Positions 1 through 4,516 of a DNA stretch of 6,488 nucleotides are shown here, piece by piece (position 1 is the first letter of the stretch; each line of letters begins with the position of its first letter). A model generated the notes under the pieces. That model was not told the DNA's origin. It did no database searches and worked only from the letters and a program-made list of their open reading frames with translations. The stretch comes from G020351775 sp039588335 (GTDB lineage Bacteria; Gemmatimonadota; Gemmatimonadetes; Gemmatimonadales; GWC2-71-9): assembly GCA_039588335.1 (NCBI GenBank), contig JBDGZZ010000235.1, forward strand, positions 1 to 6,488. The letters run 5' to 3'. The position numbers were made by a program, and so were the translations under genes.

Positions 1-175
1 TTCTGTATGTGGCGATGAGTGTGCCCTCTACCCCTGCCGCATTCGCCAGGGTGTTCTCATCCAGTGCTCCTTGTGGGGGGCTGTCCAGAAAATCCTCACA
101 GCCGTACGTGGCACCTGCCAAGAAAATCAGGAGAGCCGTCCATGACGGCGGTCTAAACCGACAGCGCGCGTTCAT
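1..175 (-). CDS. SusD/RagB-like outer-membrane lipoprotein, N-terminal part (runs off left edge)
   Basis: Reading leftward from an ATG at 173-175 gives 58 codons open to the window edge. The product starts with a basic stretch (MNARCRFRPPSW), then a hydrophobic segment (residues 13-24), then Cys26 followed by acidic EDFLD. The stretch CEDFLDSPPQGALDENTLAN and the following AGVEGTLIATYR match the classic mature N-terminus of SusD-family proteins (Cys-x-DFLD, P-x-GAL, TL, then GVE-x-LI-x-AY). SusD proteins are surface lipoproteins that bind glycans or other polymers and cap a TonB-dependent SusC transporter. The Cys is the expected lipidation site, and the acidic residues after it resemble a surface-export signal. 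The purine-rich AAGAGG lies directly against the ATG, so Shine-Dalgarno spacing is poor; weak Shine-Dalgarno use is common in SusD-bearing lineages. No SusC gene lies immediately upstream inside the window, which is unusual. Family call is firm from the motif; ligand is unknown. Confidence 0.8.
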   Translation of the reverse strand, partial: MNARCRFRPPSWTALLIFLAGATYGCEDFLDSPPQGALDENTLANAAGVEGTLIATYR

Positions 176-270
176 CCTCTTCGGTCCACTTGCGCAATTC
201 GCCAGTCGCTCCGGTCGGTACTACTCACGTCTACTACGGCGTCTTGCAACGGCGTGTGTCTGACGGCGGG

Positions 271-316
271 GCACAAAAGGCCACCGGCGTGTGTGGTCCG
301 TACACGCGGTGGCCTT
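271..316 (-). terminator. Probable rho-independent terminator
   Basis: Arms at 277-285 (AAGGCCACC) and 308-316 (GGTGGCCTT) pair perfectly. After a one-base bulge at 286, GCGTGT (287-292) pairs with ACACGC (302-307), leaving a 9-base loop. On the minus strand the stem is followed by TTTTGTGC; on the plus strand it is followed by GAGG with no T-run, so minus-strand termination is the better reading. It would end a leftward transcript coming from the 436-714 region and insulate the SusD-like gene downstream. The T-tract is only four bases, so efficiency is uncertain. Confidence 0.5.
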
Positions 317-358
317 GAGGACGGGCCTTAAGATGAAGCGCGGTACAAGGCTTGGCTA

Positions 359-381
359 GGCTTGTCGAACAGAGACAAGCC
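359..381. repeat. 8-bp perfect inverted repeat
   Basis: GGCTTGTC (359-366) and GACAAGCC (374-381) flank a 7-base spacer. No T-run follows on either strand, so it is not an obvious terminator. It could be an operator or a chance hairpin; no function assigned. Confidence 0.35.
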
Positions 382-435
382 CCGAACGCCGCGAGACGCC
401 CGGGGGCTCGAAACACGTCCGATCTAGCGTCGGGC

Positions 436-714
436 CTAATATACGGTTATACCGCGAACCGATGTGACTACGTCGCTTACGACCTGGCCCAAGTTCACAA
501 CCTTCTGGGCCTTGCCGTCACCGGAGACGATGTTCGGGTCAGCGACCCCGTCGCCATCGCAATCCCGGTCGCCGTTATCCACCGCTCGTCGCCCATTCCC
601 TACGAGGGTGTTGGCGCCAGCCTCAACGTCGAAGACGACGCTGATGTCCTCTACAGTCCCGTTCCGTTCGAAGTTGTTGCCGATCTGGGTTGAAATGACA
701 GCAGGTTTGGCGTG
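436..714 (-). pseudogene. Possible 3' remnant of a secreted calcium-binding-type protein
   Basis: Minus-strand frame with 92 open codons between an in-frame TAG (715-717) and a TAG at 436-438. It has no ATG and no plausible early alternative start. The translation includes GANTLVGNGRRAVDNG, then DRDCDGDGVADPN, then IVSGDGKAQKVVNLG. The Asp-x-Asp-Gly-Asp-Gly-x-x-Asp pattern resembles thrombospondin-type-3 or dockerin-like calcium loops, and the Asn/Gly-rich turns resemble beta-helix surface proteins. Codons are RNY-like with GC-rich third positions, but the opposite plus-strand frame (352-693) shares that bias because the pattern is self-complementary. A terminator on the same strand lies about 120 bases downstream, which supports leftward transcription. 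I read this as the decayed tail of a secreted protein gene; a chance open frame remains possible. Confidence 0.3.
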
Positions 715-860
715 CTACGCTTGCTCAAGGCGTGTCGCTGTTCTACGACGACCTTCCAGCGCGCCTTCCGACGTTGTACGACTGAGTTTAGGATTGGGAG
801 AGGACAGGCCCCGGGCGGCGCTCGGGATTAGGCCGTCGATGTCCCAATCAACCTTCCCGC

Positions 861-865
861 AAGGA
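861..865 (+). promoter_or_regulatory. Ribosome binding site for the TTG-started flippase-like gene
   Basis: AAGGA lies six bases before the TTG at 872-874. It decides the start: the first in-frame ATG is residue 91, inside the conserved membrane domain. Confidence 0.6.
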
Positions 866-871
866 CCGTAA

Positions 872-1948
872 TTGGAAAGCCAACCTCCGCGCTCACCGGT
901 ACCCAAATCCGCCAAGCTGATTGCCGGGGTCCTGGCCTTCGGCTCGCTCACGGTCGTGGGCTTCGTCGCGCTGGCCCGGTGGCGCCCACCGGCGGAACTC
1001 GGATCGGTGTTGGAGAGGGTCAGCCCGGGCGTCCTGCTGCTCCTGCTGGCGCTCCTGGCGGTTGATTTTCTTTTGGGTGGGTTGCGATACCGGCTTTTTT
1101 TCGACGGTCGGATCTTCCCGCACGTTTCCCTCTGGCACTGCATGCGCGCCAACTGGGCCAACATGTTCCTGGGCGCCGTCACCCCGGCGCAAACCGGGGG
1201 TGGCCCCGCGCAGCTCTACGTCCTGTGCCGCCGCGGGGCGTCGTTGTCGGATGCCGTGTTGGTCTCGCTCATCAACCTGGCGGCGACCTTTCTGTTTTTT
1301 GCGCTGGGCGGATTGACCGCGCTTATCCTCTTGCCCCCGGCGATCCTGAGCCGCGGCGCGTCAGGCGTTCTGGCGGCCGCGGTGGCCAGCATTTCGGTGC
1401 TTGCCGGTCTGCTCATTGGGGCCATCGTAGTGCAATCCAGGACGATGAACCTGCTCCGACGGTTTGTCACGAAGCTGACGTGGGGATCGCGACGTACGCG
1501 GCGATGGGGTGCCATGGCCCGGCGCTTCATGACTCGCGAACTCGACGGCCTGCGCCGGAGGGTGCGGTCGATCGCGGCGCGCGGCAAGATGACCCTGGGC
1601 TGGTTGGCGCTGGCGACGCTGTTTCTCTACCTCAACAAATACCTCATGGGGTTCGTGCTGGCCGTGGGTCTGCAGGGCACGGTAGCTCCGGTGTTCATCG
1701 GGCTGCAGTTGCTCCAGAACGTAGTGCTGTACTTCGCGCCGACGCCGGGCGCCTCCGGATTGGCGGAAGTGTCATCGGGAATCCTGTTGAACCAGGTTCT
1801 GGCCGCGGAAATCACCGTGCTGTGGGTGGTGGGTTGGCGACTGCTGACGACGTATTTCGCAACCATTCTGGGGATGTTTGTACTGATTGCCGAGGCACGG
1901 CGCCACGTCCTTGATGACGAGGGGACGGAGGAAAAACAAGCCGCATGA
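872..1948 (+). CDS. UPF0104 / LPG-synthase-TM-family 'flippase-like' integral membrane protein (YbhN-like)
   Basis: A 358-residue multi-pass inner-membrane protein. Hydrophobic segments lie near residues 15-35, 51-70, 126-156, 163-187, 241-267, 271-290 and 312-340, with a basic cytoplasmic loop near 190-240 (many Arg). Two family signatures are visible: the loop TPAQTGGGPAQLYVL (104-118), matching the usual TP-x-x-x-GG-P-x-Q segment, and the re-entrant-like motif APTPGASGLAE (289-299), matching the TPGG-x-G-x-x-E motif. The family includes the flippase half of MprF (lysyl-PG translocation) and standalone proteins such as YbhN; substrates are probably lipids or lipid-linked molecules. There is no aminoacyl-transferase domain here. 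The start is TTG with an AAGGA six bases upstream. It overlaps the phospholipase-D-family gene by ATGA, so the two are one transcription unit. Family is firm; the transported substrate is not known. Confidence 0.88.
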   Translation: MESQPPRSPVPKSAKLIAGVLAFGSLTVVGFVALARWRPPAELGSVLERVSPGVLLLLLALLAVDFLLGGLRYRLFFDGRIFPHVSLWHCMRANWANMFLGAVTPAQTGGGPAQLYVLCRRGASLSDAVLVSLINLAATFLFFALGGLTALILLPPAILSRGASGVLAAAVASISVLAGLLIGAIVVQSRTMNLLRRFVTKLTWGSRRTRRWGAMARRFMTRELDGLRRRVRSIAARGKMTLGWLALATLFLYLNKYLMGFVLAVGLQGTVAPVFIGLQLLQNVVLYFAPTPGASGLAEVSSGILLNQVLAAEITVLWVVGWRLLTTYFATILGMFVLIAEARRHVLDDEGTEEKQAA

Positions 1949-3102
1949 CGAACAAGGGGGTTACAGGGACAACAACGAGCGCCGGTACGTCGCTCCTGTT
2001 GGGTGGCGCCACGTTTTGGGAACGATTGAAGCAGGACATTCTTGAGGCGCGAGACTACGTTTACGTGCAGACGCTCTCATTCGAGGGCGACCGGGCGGGC
2101 GGCGGCCTGACGGAGGCTCTGATCGCCTCGCCGGCGAAGAAAAAACGCGTCGTGGCTGACGCGTTTACAAAACACATCATCAACGATCGGTGGCTCCTGA
2201 CGCGGTCGGCCCGCCGTGACGAAGATCTCCAAAAGGAAGTCCGCGCTACCTACGCCATGTTCGACCGTTTGGAGCGGAGTGGCGTTCCGATCCGGTTCGC
2301 GTGGCCGATCGTAGGGCGCCGATATCATCGGCTCATCGTGCGCAACCACAAGAAACTGATTGCCATCGACGACCGCATCGCCTACCTCGGCGGGATCAAT
2401 TTCAGCGATCACAATTTCGCATGGCACGATTTCATGGTGCGAATCAAGAGCCCCGGCATCACCGCGTTCCTCCGCGACGATTTCGATCATACCTGGGAGG
2501 GGCGCGACCAGGACGTGGCCACGGTGATCGATGGCGATGAACTCATCATCGGGGACGGACGCGGCAACCAGGGGATGCGCGACGCGGTGACCCGCGTCAT
2601 CGACGAAGCCCGGGATCGGATCATTCTCCAGTGTCCGTACGTGGGCGAACCCTTCTGGCGACTGTTGGGACATGCCCACCGTCGCGGCGTACGCGTGACG
2701 ATCGTCATGCCGGAAAACCACAATCGCAGCATCATGAAGTGGGGCACGCTCAACGCAGCGCGACGCCATGGGTTTGAGTTCCGGCTGCTCCCTGGCTCCA
2801 TGATCCACACCAAGGCCATGCGTGTGGACGATGCCATGATCCTCGGTTCGGCCAACTTCGACTTTATCGGTTTTTGGCATCAGCCGGAGATTGTGTTCAT
2901 CTGCCGTCAGCCGGACCTGGTCCGCGAAATAAACACCCGGGTGCTGACCCCCGACCTGGCGAGGTCTGTTCCCATCAATCCTGGCACGGAGAAACTTTGG
3001 CTACAGCACGTGGCTGGTGTGGGCATGGCGATCTCGGAACGCCTGGCGTTCCTGGCCCGGGAGCGGAAACCGTCACCCGCTCCTCCCGATCCGAGTCACT
3101 GA
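1945..3102 (+). CDS. Phospholipase-D-superfamily enzyme, cardiolipin-synthase-like
   Basis: 385 residues with two complete HKD motifs: H135-x-K137-x4-D142 followed by GG-x-N (149-152), and H288-x-K290-x4-D295 followed by GS-x-N (301-304). One histidine forms the phosphatidyl-enzyme intermediate and the other acts as general acid. Bacterial members with this layout transfer phosphatidyl groups between phospholipids, or onto glycerol, to make cardiolipin. There is no signal peptide or N-terminal membrane helix, as in ClsB, so it is probably cytoplasmic and peripheral to the inner membrane. The start is the ATG inside ATGA shared with the preceding stop; GGAGG (1927-1931) lies 13 bases upstream, rather far, so translational coupling is likely. 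The pairing with a UPF0104 membrane protein mirrors ybhO(clsB)-ybhN of E. coli. The sequence is otherwise not close to ClsB, so another PLD-type activity (phosphatidylserine synthase or phospholipase) is possible. Confidence 0.85.
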   Translation: MTNKGVTGTTTSAGTSLLLGGATFWERLKQDILEARDYVYVQTLSFEGDRAGGGLTEALIASPAKKKRVVADAFTKHIINDRWLLTRSARRDEDLQKEVRATYAMFDRLERSGVPIRFAWPIVGRRYHRLIVRNHKKLIAIDDRIAYLGGINFSDHNFAWHDFMVRIKSPGITAFLRDDFDHTWEGRDQDVATVIDGDELIIGDGRGNQGMRDAVTRVIDEARDRIILQCPYVGEPFWRLLGHAHRRGVRVTIVMPENHNRSIMKWGTLNAARRHGFEFRLLPGSMIHTKAMRVDDAMILGSANFDFIGFWHQPEIVFICRQPDLVREINTRVLTPDLARSVPINPGTEKLWLQHVAGVGMAISERLAFLARERKPSPAPPDPSH

Positions 3103-3180
3103 CGGGCTTGGGGGCACATGGCGTGTTTAATGTCGTTCAATCCCGGGGGACGCCACGCGGTATGCGAAACCGGCCATGGG

Positions 3181-3199
3181 ACCCCAGGCCCTGTGGGGT
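3181..3199. repeat. 6-bp hairpin downstream of the PLD gene
   Basis: ACCCCA (3181-3186) and TGGGGT (3194-3199) form a perfect stem around a 7-base loop, about 80 bases after the PLD stop codon. No T-tract follows, so termination would need Rho or be weak. Confidence 0.3.
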
Positions 3200-3207
3200 G
3201 ACGGGTC

Positions 3208-3223
3208 GATCCGAAGTCGGATC
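3208..3223. repeat. 7-bp inverted repeat with 2-base centre
   Basis: GATCCGA and TCGGATC are separated by AG, nine bases beyond the preceding hairpin. The two-base loop is too tight for a normal hairpin, so a protein-binding palindrome or chance is more likely. Confidence 0.25.
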
Positions 3224-3233
3224 TCCCCCTATG

Positions 3234-3332
3234 AATGCCTGAGGTGTGGTTCAGCAGCATCCGGATCGTGATCTCATTCCCACGTGGCCACTCGACGTAT
3301 GCTGAAAGCGGTTCGTCCAATCCGAGGAGTTT
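3234..3332 (-). pseudogene. Remnant of a beta-lactamase-family serine hydrolase (PF00144-like)
   Basis: On the minus strand, 33 codons read KLLGLDEPLSAYVEW then PRGNEITIRMLLNHTSGI. This corresponds to the segment between the SxxK and YxN motifs in class-C beta-lactamase/esterase/DD-peptidase-like proteins, where the consensus is roughly GKL-x-LDEP-x-x-x-Y-x-PEWP, then ITIR-x-LL-x-HTSGI. Neither the upstream S-x-x-K motif nor the downstream Y-x-N and HxG/KTG motifs appear in the neighbouring sequence in any frame I checked. The open frame holding it (3096-3488) is 130 codons with unrelated sequence on both sides, far shorter than the 350-550 residues usual for the family. I therefore treat it as a fragment of a lost gene, not a functional product. 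Similarity is by eye but the motif string is quite specific. Confidence 0.6.
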
Positions 3333-3431
3333 GTCTCGCGGTGTTGCTTCAGGCCCCAGGTTAGCTACACCGTCGCCACACCGCCTGAACTCAGTTTCGC
3401 TATGTAGCGTGGCAGGCGACGAAGGCACAAA

Positions 3432-3473
3432 CTTAACGGCTACGCAGGGAACGTTGACGGACACGTAGGGAAC
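3432..3473. repeat. Imperfect 21-base tandem repeat, two copies
   Basis: Units at 3432-3452 and 3453-3473 agree at 16 of 21 positions and both end in AGGGAAC. The unit length is a multiple of three; in the minus-strand frame the copies encode a V-P-x-V-x-V-x heptad (VPYVSVN, VPCVAVK). It lies just downstream of the OmpA-like stop codon. No function is apparent. Confidence 0.4.
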
Positions 3474-3503
3474 AACAACGGCCGTCACGGCGTCGTATTG
3501 CCT

Positions 3504-4169
3504 CTACTGCCCCCTGGCCTGCCTTCGCGCCGCAGCCTTTAGCTCGTCGTTGGCCATGATCGCAACCTCGACTCTACGATTCTGCGCTTTCCCGGCCGCC
3601 GTCTCATTACTGGCAATCGGTTGCATCTCGCCATAACCCATCATGGTGAAACGTGTCGGACCCACGTCGAGATTCGACAGGAAGTTAGCCACCGATTGCG
3701 CCCTCCTGTTTGACAACTCGAGGTTGTACTTCTCGGAACCGTCCGAATCGGTGTGACCCTCTACCAGGATATCGGTGTCATCGTACTTGTTGAGGATGCC
3801 CGCCAGCTTGGTGAGGTTCTGTTGTGCCTCCCACTTCAAATCGGACTTGTCGACGTCGAACAGGATCCCCGATTCGAACGTGATCTTGATACCCTCGCCA
3901 ATCCGCTCGACCCTTGCTCCTTCGATGTCACGCTCGATCTCCTCAGCCTGGCGATCCATGTACCCACCGATGATGGCACCGGCCGAGCCTCCGATGACCG
4001 CGCCTATGATCGCCCCGGCGGCAGTGTTGCCCGCGGCATTGCCGATCACCGCACCGGCCGCCGCTCCGGCTCCGGCTCCAACTGCCGCACCAGTCTGCGC
4101 CTTGGTTGCGCACCCCACGTTCCCTAGCACAAACGCTGCCAATACGGCAAGGGTGAATAGGCGCTTCAT
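3504..4169 (-). CDS. OmpA-family peptidoglycan-associated lipoprotein (YiaD/Pal-like) with glycine-zipper segment
   Basis: 221 residues. A signal peptide MKRLFTLAVLAAFVLGNVG leads to Cys20, a probable lipidation site, although Asn at -3 makes the lipobox atypical. Residues 27-69 are Gly/Ala-rich with repeated small-residue spacing (glycine zipper, membrane-associated). Residues about 97-205 form the OmpA C-terminal domain: FDVDKSDL, then VEGHTDSDGSEKYNLELSNR, and NRRVEVAI near the end. Asp141 and Arg156, fifteen residues apart, match the diaminopimelate-binding pair known from OmpA-like domains, so it should anchor the outer membrane to peptidoglycan. The ATG at 4169 was chosen because AAAGGGGA sits six bases upstream and a signal peptide follows directly; the frame is open to 4454, but that extension lacks secretion features and overlaps the truncated dehydratase gene. 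It is the last gene of the minus-strand cluster, with a possible promoter of its own. Confidence 0.88.
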   Translation of the reverse strand: MKRLFTLAVLAAFVLGNVGCATKAQTGAAVGAGAGAAAGAVIGNAAGNTAAGAIIGAVIGGSAGAIIGGYMDRQAEEIERDIEGARVERIGEGIKITFESGILFDVDKSDLKWEAQQNLTKLAGILNKYDDTDILVEGHTDSDGSEKYNLELSNRRAQSVANFLSNLDVGPTRFTMMGYGEMQPIASNETAAGKAQNRRVEVAIMANDELKAAARRQARGQ

Positions 4170-4175
4170 ATCGCA

Positions 4176-4183
4176 TCCCCTTT
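4176..4183 (-). promoter_or_regulatory. Ribosome binding site of the OmpA-like gene
   Basis: Minus-strand AAAGGGGA, six bases before the ATG at 4169. It selects this start over the longer open frame. Confidence 0.65.
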
Positions 4184-4219
4184 CGTTGGGGTTTAAGACC
4201 TTCGGTCCAGACGCGTTCG

Positions 4220-4516
4220 TCACGGAAACCGGAATATACTGATCACCCTGCGCCCCACAATAAAGTCCCTTGTGCCTGCCGGACGCTGCTCCCAACTGCA
4301 GTGCTGCGCGACACGAACCACACAGATCGCACCACGAAACGTGAATGAAGCGGTTCTCTGCATCGAGTCCAGCTTGAGCCAGACTTCGCCATCGATCTGG
4401 TCGCTGAGATACATGGAGTACTCGAGCGGTGTGGGCGAGAGGTAGGCCTCGCACCTCTTGCTGGCCTCCAGAACCAACCGGGGAATATCAAGCTGCGGCT
4501 GATCTACGGTAGTCAC
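4220..4516 (-). pseudogene. Truncated threonine/serine-dehydratase-like gene (EutB/BhcB-type), PLP lysine lost
   Basis: A GTG at 4516 opens a 98-codon frame preceded by a good AGGGAGG (4525-4531, 8-base spacing). Residues about 10-63 match the N-terminus of fold-type II PLP dehydratases: SPTPLEYSMYLSDQIDGEVW, then LKLDSMQRTASFTFRGA, against the consensus RTPLE-x-S-x-x-LS-x-x-x-G-x-x-V-x-LKLE-x-x-Q-x-T-G-SFK-x-RGA. The lysine of SFK, which binds PLP as a Schiff base, is Thr59 here (ACG for AAG, one base change). After RGA the sequence becomes unrelated and ends at TGA 4220; the family is normally about 310-330 residues. Its GTGA start overlaps the stop of the cyclodeaminase gene, so the two were once a coupled pair. 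It cannot be an active dehydratase; a stable peptide product is unlikely. Confidence 0.7.
4233..4260 (-). promoter_or_regulatory. Possible sigma-70-type promoter for the OmpA-like gene
   Basis: On the minus strand TTGTGG (4255-4260) and TATATT (4233-4238) are 16 bases apart, about 65 bases upstream of the OmpA-like start. The -10 box is good (5 of 6) and the -35 is weak (3 of 6). It sits inside the non-homologous tail of the truncated dehydratase frame, which fits a junction that brought in the OmpA gene with its own upstream region. In a Bacteroidota-type lineage the promoter consensus would differ, so this is tentative. Confidence 0.3.

Larger units (their letters stand above)
176..871. other. 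Left intergenic region, no confident intact gene
   Basis: About 700 bases between the divergent SusD-like gene (minus) and the flippase-like gene (plus). Frames in it that begin with ATG or TTG give proteins I do not recognise. It contains a minus-strand hairpin with T-tract (271-316), an 8-bp inverted repeat (359-381) and a start-less minus-strand frame with a recognisable Asp/Gly motif (436-714), each listed separately. I could not find a convincing -35/-10 pair for either flanking gene; the SusD promoter would be expected between 176 and 270 on the minus strand. Confidence 0.6.
3103..3503. other. Convergent intergenic region with gene debris
   Basis: Some 400 bases between the 3' ends of the plus-strand PLD gene and the minus-strand OmpA-like gene. 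It contains a serine-hydrolase remnant, two adjacent inverted repeats (3181-3223) and an imperfect 21-base tandem repeat (3432-3473). No canonical terminator with a T-run was found for either flanking gene. Confidence 0.6.

Noticed and set aside
9..263. Plus-strand 84-codon frame at the left edge
   Set aside because: It is antisense to the SusD-like frame, which carries a specific family motif; the plus-strand product has no recognisable feature.
352..693. Plus-strand 113-codon frame with reasonable codon bias
   Set aside because: It starts with TTG without a clear ribosome binding site and its product matches nothing I know. Its codon bias is expected from the complementary RNY pattern of the minus-strand frame. 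It is kept only as the alternative for the 436-714 call.
715..1182. Minus-strand 155-codon frame
   Set aside because: Most of it is antisense to the conserved UPF0104 membrane-protein gene and it has low-complexity Arg/Ser/Pro content typical of shadow frames.
1225..1914. Plus-strand 229-codon frame
   Set aside because: It is a shifted-frame shadow of the flippase-like gene, rich in Arg, Gly, His and Ala with no domain.
2077..2880. Minus-strand 267-codon frame
   Set aside because: It is fully antisense to the PLD gene, whose two HKD motifs prove the plus-strand reading.
4170..4454. N-terminal extension of the OmpA-like frame
   Set aside because: A signal peptide and a well-spaced RBS mark the start at 4169; the extension lies antiparallel to no motif and in a different frame from the dehydratase remnant.
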